A stretch of 64,000 nucleotides of DNA from Theropithecus gelada (lineage: Eukaryota; Chordata; Mammalia; Primates; Cercopithecidae): the NCBI RefSeq assembly GCF_003255815.1, contig NC_037677.1:106923100-106987099 (forward strand), in the 5' to 3' direction. Numbering within the stretch: position 1 is the first letter of the stretch; the number at the start of each line of letters is the position of its first letter. Shown here piece by piece: positions 50,083 to 62,570 of this stretch. The position numbers and the translations under genes are program-made. Under the pieces are notes generated by a model. That model did not search any database. It was not told where the DNA came from and saw nothing but the letters and a program-made list of their open reading frames with translations.

Positions 50083-50510
50083 GCAGAGACTGCATTCTTT
50101 ATCTCAGCTTTTATTGTATCATTTCCTGACTAAAAGGAGCCCCAGATTTGGTCGCTTTTTTTCTATTTTGACAAAATGCCAAAGGTAATGGATTAGAGTT
50201 GTGTACGTAATCATAGTAATGGTTTTATGCTCCTTTCTTTAGTCCTAATAAGTGATTTGAATCTTTGCATAATTTGCTGCAGGACAAGCTACTTACCTTT
50301 TTGTGCTTATTTGAGTGTTTTTGGATACACTGCATGGAACACATGTATCCTGGGATGAAGCTTAGGTGGCATCATCCATTTAAAGTTGATGGAAAACAAC
50401 CTGAAAATGGTGTTGGTCAGTGCAGGCGCTCAGATATTCATCAGTCATAGCAATACTGAATTGTTTGCTTAAATTTGTATGGCACAGCTAGCCTTAGGAT
50501 GTGCATTTTC

Positions 50511-51301
50511 TTTTTTTTTTATTATTGTTATACTTTAAGTTCTAGGGTGCATGTGCACAATGTGCAGGTTTGTTACATATGTGTACATGTGCCATGTTGG
50601 TGTGCTGCACCCATTAACTCCTCATTTACATTACATATGTTTCCTAATGGAATCCCTCCCCCCACCCCCACCCCATGACAGGCCCTGGTATGTGATGTTC
50701 CCCATCCTGTGTCCAAGTGATCTCATTGTTCAATTCCCATCTATGAGTGAGAACATGCGGTGTTTGGTTTTCTGTCCTTGTGATAGTTTGCTGAGAATGA
50801 TGGTTTCCAGCTTCATCCATGTCCCTACAAAGGACATGAACTCATCCTTTTTTATGGCTGCATAGTATTCCATGGTGTGTATGTGCCACATTTTCTTAAT
50901 CCAGTCTATCATTGATGGACATTTGGGTTGGTTCCAAGTCTTTGCTATTGTGAATAGTGCCGCAACAAACATACGTGTGCATGTGTCTTTATAGCAGCAT
51001 GATTTATAATCCTTTGGGTATATACCCAGTAATGGGATGGCTGGGTCAAAAGCTATTTCTAGTTCTAGATCCTTGAGGAATCGCCACACTGTCTTCCACA
51101 ATGATCGAACTAGTTTACAGTCCCACCAACAGTGTTCCTATTTCTCCAGATCCTCTCCAGCACCTGTTGTTTCCTGACTTTTTACTAATCGCCGTTCTAA
51201 CTGGTATAAGATGGTATCTCAAAACTGGTATAAGATGGTTTTGATTTGCATTTCTCTGATGGCCAGTGATGATGAGCATTTTTTCATGTGTCTGTTGGCT
51301 G
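50511..51301 (-). mobile_element. L1 3' end, 5'-truncated, antisense
   Basis: The last about 790 bases of a primate L1, opposite to +. A poly(T) precedes the L1 3'UTR. The - strand then encodes the end of ORF2 with the familiar DPAIPLLGIYP and YYAAIKKDEFMSFVGTW segments, broken by stops. Target duplication AGGATGTGCATTTTC at 50496-50510 and 51302-51316. It has a small internal duplication at about 51199-51238 and is not coding-competent. Confidence 0.95.
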
Positions 51302-51466
51302 AGGATGTGCATTTTCAAGTATTCTGTGTTTTACACGTACCATTGAGGAACAGAAGACTGTACCACTAAAAAACAAAAATATGCCACTGAAAACAGAAAA
51401 CAAGAATTTCTTGAGTTTGAGAAAAGATTATAGTCTAAGGCTTTACAGGATAAGAAATGTCAGGGG

Positions 51467-51784
51467 TTTTTTTTTGTTTTTTTTTTTTTGTTTTTTTTTA
51501 TTGAGACGGAGTTTCGCTCTGTCGCCCAGGCTGGAGTGCAGTGGCCCGATCTCAGCTCACTGCAAGCTCCGCCTCCCGGGTTTACGCCATTCTCCTGCCT
51601 CAGCCTCCCGAGTAGCTGGGACTACAGGCGCCCGCCACCACACCCGGCTAATTTTTTGTATTTTTTAGTAGAGACAGGGTTTCACTGTGTTAGCCAGGAT
51701 GGTCTCGATCTGCTGACCTCGTGATCCACCCGTCTCGGCCTCCCAAAGTGCTGGGATTACACGCTTGAGCCACCGCGCCCGTCC
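51467..51784 (-). mobile_element. AluY, antisense
   Basis: Near-consensus Alu with an interrupted T tail; first of three consecutive antisense Alus. Confidence 0.94.
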
Positions 51785-52102
51785 TTGTTTTTTTTTTGTT
51801 GTTGTTGTTTTTTGAGATAGAGTCCCACTCTGTTGCCCAGGCTGGAGGTTGGCGTGCACTGGCACAATCTCGGCTCACTGCAACCTCCACTTCCTGGATT
51901 CAAGCAATTCTCCTGTCTCAGCCGCCCGAGTAGTTGGGATTACGGCCATTTGCCACCACGCCTGGCTAATTTTTGTATTTTTAGTAGAGACGGGGTATCA
52001 CCATGTTGGCCAGGCTGGTCTCGAACTCCTTATCTCAGGTGATCCACCCCCCTCGGCCTCCCAAAGTGCTAGGATTACAGGTATGAGCCACCGTGCCTGG
52101 CC
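51785..52102 (-). mobile_element. Alu, antisense
   Basis: Directly abuts the preceding Alu. (TTG)n in the tail. Confidence 0.94.
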
Positions 52103-52115
52103 AGAAATAGCAGTT

Positions 52116-52117
<2 letters not shown>

Positions 52118-52149
<32 letters not shown>

Positions 52150-52536
52150 GGGGGGCCCCCTTTTTTTCCCCCGGGGGGGGGGNNNNNNNNNNNNNNNNNN
52201 NNNNNNNNNNNNNNNNNNNNNNNNNNNNNNNNNNNNNTTTTTTTTTTTTTTTGAGACGGAGTCTCGCTCTGTTGCCCAGGCTGGAGTGCAGTGGCACAAT
52301 CTCAGCTCACTGCAACCTCCACCTGCCAGGTTAAAACAATTCTCCTGCCTCAGCCTCCCAAGTAGCTGGGACTACAGGCGTGTGCCACCATGCCCAGCTA
52401 ATTTTTTTTTGTATCTTTAGTAGAGATGGGGTTTCACCATGCTGGACAGGCTGGTCTTGAACTCCTGACCTCGTGATCTGCCTGCCTCGGCCTCCCAAAG
52501 TGCTGGGATTACAGGCGTGAGCCACCGCTCCTGGCC
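52118..52536 (-). mobile_element. Alu, antisense, interrupted by assembly gap in tail
   Basis: The body is 52238-52536. The tail side contains homopolymer blocks and 55 N. 'gaaatagcag' before and 'gaaatggcag' after look like a target duplication. Confidence 0.85.
52183..52237. other. Assembly gap (55 N)
   Basis: Unresolved bases, preceded by blocks of G, C, T, C and G runs (52149-52182) that look like low-quality sequence. The real length of the tract is unknown. Confidence 0.98.
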
Positions 52537-53639
52537 CTGAAATGGCAGTGTTTTACTACTTATTTAGAAGTAGTACTCCAACTATACATTCTTAGTGGTT
52601 TATATTCTGAGAGCAAAAAGAATGAAAACAAGCAAAAGCCCTCAAACACCACAGATTTATTGCCAGTAGTGGTATTGGTAAATTTTGAAACTCTTAGGCC
52701 TACTGTAAAACAAACAATAAATTTATTAGTAGAAACTCTAAAAGAAAAGAAATACAAATATCCTTTTTGTATTGTATAAAAGAAGATCCACCTTCTTTTA
52801 TATTTGTACTTCTTTTCTCTTACAGTGGGAAAAACTGATGTTAAAACCTCTGATGTTAAATTGAATTAGAATTTTTCATATGTATATTTATTAGAAGCAA
52901 TGTCACCCCACTAGAGAATGCCCACAGCTTGATATCAAAATGCCAATCCCCACTAAAAGGAAACAATGTTTCTTAGAGAAATGGCTAATTTCTGGTTTCA
53001 GGCCCATAAAGTACAAAAAAAGAAAGTTAAGCCTGAAATACCTTGCCAGAAATCATGGAAGTGCCCCAGAATGAATAAGGTCAAGTTAAAAGCCCACAGA
53101 GCCCAGCTCAAGTGGGGTCCACTAGCCACATATGAGACAATTTGGCCACTAAAAAGAATAATTAATAGATCATCAAAGCCTTCAATACATTTTAAAAATC
53201 CATTAAGTCCAGAGTGATACTCAAAGAGTTTGGGAAGGGAGTTTCTCTTTAAAGAAGAATGTCAGCCAATTCATATAAATAAAATGACAGAATCAGAAAA
53301 ATCACCATTTGCCATTTCCAATAATTCAGGCAAGTATCATCAGAAGCTAAAACCCATCTGGTGAAAGGAGGTGGGGAAAAGGAAGATGCTGGCATGATGT
53401 CAAAGTATCACACTTACATACAAAGTATCCCCACAGACTATTCAATAATTACAAAGGGGAAATATATCTTACTATGATAAAATTCAGCTGTCACCAACTT
53501 AACCCAGAGATCAAGTTTAGTACTGCTAATTGTGGAACAACTTGATTTTATATGCCTGTTGATTTGATGCAACATGAAGCAATAATAGCATTACCTGTGA
53601 AGGAAGGCTGCCAAAAATGCTTAACCTGAATACAATCAA

Positions 53640-54010
53640 GCTTATTGACCCAACTTCCAGTATACAAGAAATATGGGCATAAAGGAACAAGTAAATTGAG
53701 CATGAGGGAAGAACTACATCCAGAATATGGGACATTCTATAAGAAAACACCTAAATTCTTCCAAAGGTCAGTGACATTGAAAAGTGTGGGGAAATGTTCT
53801 AGATTAAGAGGTAAACAGATGTAACAAGTCTATGGATAAATCTTGATTGATCTTGGTTTCAAAAAATAAAGCTGTAAAAAAATTTAGGGACCCCTGGAAA
53901 ATTTAAGTATGGACTCAATATTAGATTATATTAAATTATTGCTAATTGTATTAGATGTAAAAACTATTTTATGGCTTCTTAGGAGAATGTCCTATACTGA
54001 CTATAGAAGT
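53640..54010 (+). mobile_element. Possible old LINE 3' remnant
   Basis: 'atgggacattctataagaaa' followed by 'gaaatgttctagattaagag' and 'atttaagtatggactcaata' recalls an old interspersed-repeat 3' end. The family is not assigned. Confidence 0.35.
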
Positions 54011-54958
54011 GTTCTATAGAAGTGATTGTTTCAAATTTTTCAAAATGAAAAATATAGATAGACTAGCTAAAACGCCTTTTAGAATCGTTTTGGGAGGTGT
54101 GTGTGTACGTGTGTGTTTGGGGATGATGGGGAAGAGCAGAAGGTAGTTGCAGGGAACTCTGGGCATTAGCAATAGTTTAACAAGCTGAGAAGTAATACAG
54201 GAGATTACAAAAGCATCGTCAGAAACAAAAGACAATAGAAGGCCAGATAGGTCAAGGTTTAGCAGGAAAGATGTGGGCAGTGGAGGCTGAAGCAGTCACC
54301 AGGAGCTCTTTGAAGGGCAGGAAGGAAAGCATGATTAACATGTGAAAGAATTACTTTGACTTCCCCACATGCAGGAGAGTCCAGTGGGTCTTCCCTTCTG
54401 ATGTTGTGATAGGACGTTTTTTTCATCTTTTGGCCCTGTTTAACTTCCTCGTATAGCAGCTCCAGCAGCAGTCTTAAGACAGTCTTTTAAACTCGGAGTT
54501 CAATTGGATTCATTTGCATCACAGTCCCTGAAAGTACCCTTCTCATCTGGATATTCCCCACCCCATATTCATGTCACTTACAGATCATTTATCTTAGAAA
54601 AAAGAGGAATGGGGTGAATTAGTCTACATTATTTGTATTGCACAGTGGGTAAAAGAGCAATATTTTAATGAAGGTTGGTTAAACCAAACAACCATGAGTG
54701 GCAGGGGATGTACGTTCCCAAATGTAGACAGGAAAAAATAAGACAGTTAACTTGACTTTTTCCAAAAACCAAAATGAATCCCAGAGTTTTCCCCCATGAA
54801 GACTAATGGGCATAATTTGACATGGTCACATTTAGCCATTTTGTTGATACTATTTATGTCAGCAGTTGAAAAACCCCCGAAAACTACACAATGAAGACCT
54901 TAATGCTCAAAGATTCCATTAGGTGGCAGTCACGATACAGGAATCTTTTGATGTCTGA

Positions 54959-55009
54959 TTTTTTTTTTTTTTTTTTCCCCCCCCCCCCCCCCCACCCCCA
55001 CCTCCTCCA
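54959..55009 (+). repeat. T18-C17 homopyrimidine tract
   Basis: 18 T (54959-54976) run straight into 17 C (54977-54993), then C-rich sequence. Confidence 0.93.
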
Positions 55010-56695
55010 GCCTTAGTGAAGGAATATTGCCAGGTAGTGTGGTGGGGAGAGAGGAGTTAGGGAAAAACAAACAACCCCAAAAAACTATGGCTCGCAGTAT
55101 CCAAATGACAAAGAACAGCAAGTTATCTGTGTTCGACTTCCATTTTGGTTCTAATATATTTGTATTTATTTGGCCTTGCTGTGATTCCTTCCTTTATAAA
55201 TTATTTTATATCTAAAGTCCTTTATAGACCACTTGTAATGCTGTTCACATCCTGTGTTATTAGTCTTAGAGCACAAGTAGGAAGTGTGGCTCATTTTCTT
55301 AAAGACCTATAAAAGTTCAAGGGACTTTCGTAGTGATGGGGTTTCATGGAGAAAGGACTCTAAGATTTCTGTGCGAGAGGTAAAGTTTTGGAGAGTGCCC
55401 TTGGGAACATCACCTGTGAGGGCTGATGGGCAAGACTGCACAGAGGAAGGTGAACTGTTACGTGCTTGCAATAGGGACCTTAATCAGTCCTGTAGAAGCT
55501 CTGGAACTGGGATGGCCCTTCTGTATCTGAGATGCCCCTGTCCCTTACGTCAAGGGGCCAGGGCCTTATGTTCACCCATCATCAATTGACCAGCCAATAA
55601 ATGGGGGCTGTCCATGTGAAAGGGGCTAAGAACAATTCAGCTAACAGCTGTCAGCTATCAGCACTCCCAACTGCTAGGAGAATGAGTACCTCAGTCCTAA
55701 AGAGGGAATCTGGGAAGCACACCATAACATCTGCTACAACAGGGGGAAAAGGCATACTTTTTGAGTATCACCCCTAGTTTTGGTATCTCTGACATTGTTT
55801 CTCTTGCAAAAGCTACCTATATTAGAGATCATGAAACATCACCTTCTCATCTTGTTTTCCTTTGATTAAAACTAATGGAGAAATGCCTCAGCACTTCCTG
55901 CAGATGTATGTCTGTTTCAAATTGATTTCTGATACATATATTTTATGCTGTATAAGAGTTTGCTTATGCAGAAGCATCTCAGACACAAAGATTAAGCATT
56001 TCCTCTGTTGCAGAATACTGCAAAATATTTTGGCACAATCGGTGATGATTTACTCCATTCCCTCAAAAAGCCATTAGAGTGAGTTTTATAAAAAGAGAAA
56101 GAAAAGGAAGAATAAATGATATTTTCTGAAAATAGCCTATTTGCAGGTAGTAAATATATGATTGGCTAGAAAGAAGATTTTAAATTGATATTTTTGCCTG
56201 ACCTTGTCTTTTATTGTATTTTGTGACACTGATGCTCTTCCTAATTTTTTTTTTCTAGTTTTAGCTGAAGGAATCACTTTCCTCCCTTATGGTCATTTAA
56301 CTAGTTTTAAGGTCCCTCTGAAAGCCTTTTGGATGTATTTCCTTTCCTCTATCCCCTGTGTTGCAAACCAGGCTGTCATCATTTCTCACTTGGTCTAATG
56401 CAATAGCCTAAGAATGAATTCCTTCCCTGAGACGCATCCTCCACTCTTGGTTATCAGATTGATCTTCTGGAAACACTAATCTTCGCATGCCCACACCTAC
56501 TCATTGAAATCCCTTGTTAGCCCACCATATAAGGCCATTGGTGATGTTGTCACAGCCTTAGCACTGGCACATACTCCATATGTAAACCTGCCCTGCCTTT
56601 TCATGCATTACTGCCTTTGCTCTAAGTGTCTGCTCTACCTCACATGCCTTTCCCCACTTCCCTGCCTGGAAGAATAACTTTAAAGACCCAGTTCT

Positions 56696-57000
56696 TTATT
56701 TTTATTATTTTTATTTTATTTTTGGTATAGAGTCTCACTGTCACCCAGGCTGGAGTGCAGTGGCCCAATCTCAGCTCACTGCAATCTCCAAACCTCCACC
56801 TCCTGGGTTCAAGTGATTCTCCTGCCTCAGCTTCCTGAGTACCTGGGACTACAGGCGCCTGCCACCACTCCTGGCTAATATTTTTCTGTGCGTTTTTAGT
56901 AGAGATGGGGTTTTGCCATGTTGGCCAAGCTGGTCTCAAATTCCTGACCTCAGTCTCCCAAAGTGCTGGGATTACCGGTGTGAGCCACCACGCCCCACCA
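56696..57000 (-). mobile_element. Alu, antisense
   Basis: Target duplication AAAGACCCAGTTCT (56682-56695) / AAAGACCCAATTCT (57001-57014). The tail is A/T-mixed. Confidence 0.94.
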
Positions 57001-57340
57001 AAAGACCCAATTCTAATGGGCATTGGTGACAGCTCACCAGCTTTCATGAGTAGAGCTCCTTGCTTCTCTTTTCTGCTCCCTTAGTATTTTTATATCTGTT
57101 AAGAGAACCCTGGACTACTGGGTTTAGAACTGGGAGCCTTGAGACATTATATCCAAGGGGGTAGGGGGTAGTCACATCCTGTTCTTTGCGTCTTCAACAC
57201 CTGGCAAGATGAGCCTCCTTGATAACGTGACTGTTTAGTTGGACTAAATTTGATCTCCCTGAGAACACAGAGAAAGTATATTTTTGGTATCAGTGAACAC
57301 TATATTTGACTTTGGCAAATATTCTAAAGATTTCTCGGGA

Positions 57341-57646
57341 GGCCGGGCGCGGTGGCTCAAGCCTGTAATCCCAGCACTTTGGGAGGCCGAGACGGGCGGA
57401 TCACGAGGTCAGGAGATCGAGACCATCCTGGCTAACACGGTGAAACCCCGTCTCTACTAAAAATACAAAAAACTAGCCGGGCGAGGTGGCAGGCGCCTGT
57501 AGTCCCAGCTACTCGGGAGGCTGAGGCAGGAGAATGGCGTGAACCCGGGAGGTGGAGCTTGCAGTGAGCTGAGATCCGGCCACTGTACTCCAGCCTGGGC
57601 GGCAGAGCAAGACTCCGTCTCAAAAAAAAAAAAAAAAAAAAAAAAA
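57341..57646 (+). mobile_element. AluY, Old World monkey-like, sense
   Basis: Near-consensus with a pure A-tail of about 27. Target duplication AAAGATTTCTCGG on both sides. Confidence 0.96.
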
Positions 57647-58331
57647 GATTTCTCGGAATTGGTGTTATATTTCTCTAACACTCGGACACGTGATAGCAAT
57701 TTCTTCATAAGTTTGTTGCTATAGTAAGAAGTAAGGAGTGAACGTTTTAGGCATTTTCATTATGGAAAGAACTTTTGATTAATCCTAATGATAGCATGTT
57801 TTTTACAGGCAATTGAAAGTGATTTTTACATTCATGTGTGCTGGTAAGGATATAGATATGAAAAATGAGAGCTGTAGTAGCAGCTTGGTTATGAGCAATT
57901 TAATCAACATAGCTCTGGTTTATTTTTTTCAGCATTACTGGCTTCTCAAGTTTGATGCTTTCTCTACAGGCAACATTAAGTAGAACCAATTAACCTGGCT
58001 GTCCGTAGAAGAACAATATTCATGTAACTGAGACAAGAAAGTAGCTATGATGTATAGATACATGTGGCCATTGATCCTGTGACTTATGAAAGTATTGAAC
58101 GTGTTCTTTGTGTCTTATCTGGAAAAAAAAATGAGGACAACATATTTCCCTATATCCTCATAAGACAAACAAATGGATGTGAATATAATAGCTGTTTCTA
58201 ACAGTTTCTGTGCCACATTTAGTGGTCATGGACTTTTTGGGGTGTTGATGTTCTGTTTTGACTAATTAGTTTTTTCTTTACATCACTCTCAAAACTATTT
58301 TACCATCAAAGGAAGACATGTCAACATTCTT

Positions 58332-58647
58332 TTTTTTTTTTTTTTTGAGACAGAGTTTCACTCTTGTTGCCCAGAGTGGAGTGCAATGGTGTGATCTCGG
58401 CTTACCGCAACCTCTGCCTCCTGTGTTCAAGCGATTCTCCTGCCTCAGCCTCCTGAGTAGCTGGGACCACAGGTGTAGCTGGGATTACAGACATGTGCCA
58501 CCACGCCCAGCTAATTTTGTATTTTTAATAGAGACAAGGTTTCTCCATGTTGGTCAGGCTGGTCTCGAACCCCTGACCTCAGGTGATCCGCCCGCCTCGG
58601 CCTCCCAAAGTTCTGGAATTACAAGCATCAACCACCATGCCCAGCCC
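58332..58647 (-). mobile_element. Alu, antisense (first of a pair)
   Basis: Contains a short internal duplication ('gtagctgggaccacag' / 'gtagctgggattacag'). It shares outer target duplications with the next Alu. Confidence 0.93.
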
Positions 58648-58949
58648 TCTTTTTTTTTTTTTTTTGAGATGAGGTCTCACTCTGTTGCCCAGGTTGGAAT
58701 GCATTGGCACAATCATGGCTCAGTGCAACCTCCATCTCCAGGGCTCAAGCAATCCTCCCACCTCAGCCTCCTAAGTAGCTGGGACCACAGGTGTGTGCCA
58801 TTGTGCCTGGCTAATTTTTTGTATTTTTGGTGGAGACGGGGTTTTGCCATGTTGCCCAGGCTGGTCTTGGACTCCTGAGCTCAAACAATTCACCCAGGTC
58901 AGCCTCCCAAAGTGCTGAGATTACAGGCATGACCTGCCATGCCCGGCCC
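58648..58949 (-). mobile_element. Alu, antisense (second of a pair)
   Basis: Abuts the previous Alu. CATGTCAACATTCTT occurs at 58317-58331 and 58950-58964, enclosing both. Confidence 0.93.
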
Positions 58950-60510
58950 CATGTCAACATTCTTAATGAGCAGGTGAGACCGCACCCTGGATGGGAATCT
59001 GTAGTTCTAGTATGGATTCTGCCTCTCACTAGCTGTGAGACCTTCTGCAGAGAGACCTGCAGTGTGCCTCCATTTCCTTACTTACGTTAATTTTCCCCCC
59101 ACATTTAAAATTTGTTTTTATTTTACCTGAAATTACAAGAATAGTTATTCCCAACCTACTTTACCTCATTGCCTTATGTAGGATATCATCTCATGAACAT
59201 TGTTTATTGGTATAACACTTAAATGTGATACAGATAAAGAGATAGATGTTTTCACTGTATACGTCTATTTATTATCTTTAAAAATAATTTCAGACTTTAT
59301 TAAATTTAGTTTTAAACACTTTTAAAAATGAAGACATTTAACCAACAGTAGGAATTAAAGAAAGTTGTTAGCAAGTTTTTTTCTGGACATATGTCATATT
59401 CTTTTACATAATAAGGTCATTTAGACAAATTAGTTTGTGTGCACATCACATTCATAAAGTGAAATACCTAGTTTTATGGAATTAGTCACTTCTGATACTG
59501 TTTATATTTAATGAATTCAACCTAAGACATATTTAGTCAAAATACAAAATTGTTACTTCTTTTATAACTACTATATCTAAATCTCCTTATAAAATATTTA
59601 TATGAAAGCTATAGATGATTTTTCTTCCATGGTCAATTGACCACCAGTTATCTATTAATTTTCTTTAATGAAACTTCCTACAATTTAAAAAATTTTAATG
59701 GTTTTAAATATAAAATATAAATATATAACTATAAATATATACTATATATAATACGATGGTTTAAAATATAAATGTAAAAATGCCTTTTGTAGGCATAATT
59801 TCAATATAATTTTATATATTATACTTTAATATACTTTTTCTCCTTTCATTAACTAAGATATTATCCATGAATACTCTTACTTATGTTTCTTTGCAGCCTA
59901 AGACTCTGTGATTCCTAAGTGTCCAGGAAGTCATAAAATTTGACATACAGTCTGCCCTGATGAATCCAGTCCATAGACAATTACTCAATCCTATCCCAAT
60001 CTCTCCTTCCTCAAGTTTCTACTGCAGTATTTCAGAACTACACAGTCTAATGCTTATTAGTCCTCTGATGGTAAGTTCTGCTAAGGCAGGGTTCCATGTA
60101 TGAAATCCTACCTCATCTCCCTCCCCTCCAACCCAGCCAATTCCCAGGTCAGGCATTTGGTGTGGACTCAGTTAATGCAAGGCGATGGAAGGTGGAATCT
60201 CAGGAACGCTACAGCTATATCCAAGAATTGTCCTCCCCTTTCATTTTACAGAGAAAAGAAAGATCATTTGGCAAGAATTTCCTAAGATATCTTCCCTCTC
60301 CAGCACATACACCTTCAGGCTTTATTCATCCTTGAAAATATTGAAAAAATATGACTATATTAAAATGTAAATCATGTATACAATCAAAGACATCCTTAAA
60401 AAGTTAAAGACAAGTCACAGACCATGAGAAGTTATCTGTGATAAATAATTAGTAGCCAGAATAATAATAATTTTAAAAATCCTATGTATCATTTAGAAAA
60501 TAGATAAATA

Positions 60511-60822
60511 GGCCGGGCGTGGTGGCTCAGCACTTTGGGAGGCCGAGGCAGGCAGATCACAAGGTCAGGAGATGGAGACCATTCTGGCTAACACGGTGAA
60601 ACCCCGCCTCTACTAAAAATACAAAAAATTGACCGGGCATGGTGGCGGGCGCCTATAGTCCCAGCTACTCGGAGGCTAAGGCAGGAGAATGGCGTGAACT
60701 CAGGGGACGGAGCCTGCAGTGAGCCGAGATTGCGCCACTGCACTCCAGCCTGGGCAACAGAGCAAGACTCCATCTCAAAGAAAAAATAAAATAAAATAAA
60801 TAAATAAATAAATAAATAAATA
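60511..60822 (+). mobile_element. Alu, sense, with (AAAT)n tail
   Basis: Target duplication AGAAAATAGATAAATA on both sides. Lacks 'cgcctgtaatccc' near its 5' end. The tail has become AAAT repeats (60790-60822). Confidence 0.95.
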
Positions 60823-60859
60823 AGAAAATAGATAAATAACCCAATGGAAAAATGAAAAG

Positions 60860-61650
60860 TAGAAGAAGAAAAAAGGAAAGTAGGAGGCTATCTAAACAAA
60901 CAACTTACAAAAGAAAGAACCCCAAATGGCTGATAACATACGAAAAATACTCAAACTTATGAATAATCAGGGATATATCAACAAAAACTATAGCCCCTCA
61001 GGTAGGAGAAAATGTTAAAGTCTGAAAAGAAAACAGCAAATGGTAACACTCATACACGACTAGTGGAAGTACCTATTGTCATACCCACTGTGGAGGCCAA
61101 TTTGGCATTATCTAGTGACAGTAAGGTGGGTACTCGTGTAGCCAGCAATTCTGCTCTTAGAGAAGTTCCTGGATATGTAATGAGGAGACACATAAAACCG
61201 ATTACAGCTTTAATTTTACAAATGAAAACTTTAAAACAAAACCTGAATGCCCATCAATAGGAAAATGCTGGGAAAAGCATGGTATATTTATTCAATGGAG
61301 TATTGAATAAATATTTTATGAAATGAATAAAAACAAATGGACTAGAGGTACAAATATCAACATGGATAAATCTCAAAAAAAAGTCAAGCAACAAAAAAAA
61401 AAAAGAGGAAAATTTCAAGAAAATATGTATAGTGGGAGACCGTTTATACAAATTTTAAAGTCATGGAAAAATATTTCATATTGTTCATGGGAACACATTG
61501 GTAGCAGAGTAGAATACCATGCATGAAAATGAAAAACACCTTCTTCAGGATAGTGGTTGTTTCTGGGGAAGAAGGAGGGGCATTGGGGTGCTACAGAAAG
61601 CTTTTCACTATGGAATATTTTATTTCTTCGATAGATGATGAGTCATATGT
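60860..61650 (+). mobile_element. Old L1M-type fragment
   Basis: 'tgaatgcccatcaatagg', 'atggataaatctcaaaaa' and 'tggttgtttctggggaagaa' are typical of a decayed L1 end. Confidence 0.6.
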
Positions 61651-61759
61651 TTAAAAAGCAGAGAAATCAAGATCTCGTAAGAGTCCTCATGGCATATTTA
61701 TTTAAAAATATGTAAGTTCAATACAGGGCCACTTTTGTAAATCTTAGCAAAAGGCGATA

Positions 61760-62570
61760 TGAGAGGGGGCGGGGAAGTGCTGTATAGAGAAAGGTGAGGT
61801 CCCTGGTGAGGACTCCACCCTCGGGCCTGTACCCAGGGACCTAAGTGAGGACAGGCATTCCTGGTTTCCTGCCCAAATGTTGCATTTTCCATGACTACCC
61901 TGGCCTGCCACACCCCGCATTGTGTGCCCACAAAAACCCGAAGATCCTAGCGGGCCCACACACAAGCGGCTGGACGCCAAGAGGAGCAGAGGAGAAGGGC
62001 CCACCGACAGACACCAGCAGACGCTGGCAGGCCATCGATGGCAGGACAATGTGGAATTCAGTGGTGGGGGCGGTTGGAAGAGTCCGGCCAACCAGAAAAC
62101 AGGGCACAGAGGAAGACAGCCTTCCCACACCATCTCCCTCCTGGCCTCCCCATCCATCTCGCTGGGGGTTACTTCCACTACTCAATAAAAAAACCTTGCA
62201 CCCCTCCTCCAAGCCCACGTGTGACCTAATTTTTCGGGTACACTAAAGCAAGAACCCGGGATACAGAAATCCTCTGTCCTTGCAATAAGGCAGAGGGTCT
62301 AATTGAGCTGATTGACACAAGCCACCTGCAGATAGTAAAACTGAAAGAGCACACTGTAACACACGCCCACTGGGGCTTTGGGAGCCCTACACACTCAACC
62401 CTAGATGCTGCCATGGGGTCGGAGCCCAAAAGTCCTCCCCAGGATCTGCCTGTTTGCATGCTCCCGCTAGGGGTTTGAGCAGCAGGACACCAAAAATGCA
62501 AGCGACAGCCCTGTCACATGCCTTGCGAAGGGCATAAGGGAAAACTCCTCTCATTTCAAAAGTCCCCCCT
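61760..62570 (+). mobile_element. Solo LTR-like element of an endogenous retrovirus
   Basis: GC-richer than its flanks, with an LTR-like order. There is a U3-like part ('aggactccaccctcgggcct', 'ttcctgcccaaatgttgc'), a weak TATA-like 'cacaaaaacccg' near 61929, and an AATAAA at 62184-62189 in 'ctcaataaaaaaaccttgca'. A U5-like part follows ('aagaacccgggatacaga'). It resembles class I ERV LTRs, but I cannot name the subfamily. No gag, pol or env is seen, and exact edges and target duplications are unresolved. Short overlapping frames in it are not genes. Confidence 0.6.
62184..62189 (+). terminator. LTR poly(A) signal
   Basis: AATAAA within the LTR-like element at the position expected for its R region. 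Confidence 0.6.

Noticed and set aside
50730..51101. 123-codon frame on - strand
   Set aside because: It is the decayed end of L1 ORF2 in a 5'-truncated element, not a functional gene.
58318..58878. 186-codon open frame on +
   Set aside because: It is entirely within two antisense Alus; such Alu-derived frames occur repeatedly in this window and are not genes.
60790..60822. Regular (AAAT)n units considered as a CRISPR-like or satellite array
   Set aside because: It is the evolved tail of the Alu at 60511; the units are 4 bases with no spacers.
61744..62246. Several 90-144-codon frames on both strands
   Set aside because: They fall in the GC-richer LTR-like element, overlap each other and match no retroviral gene.
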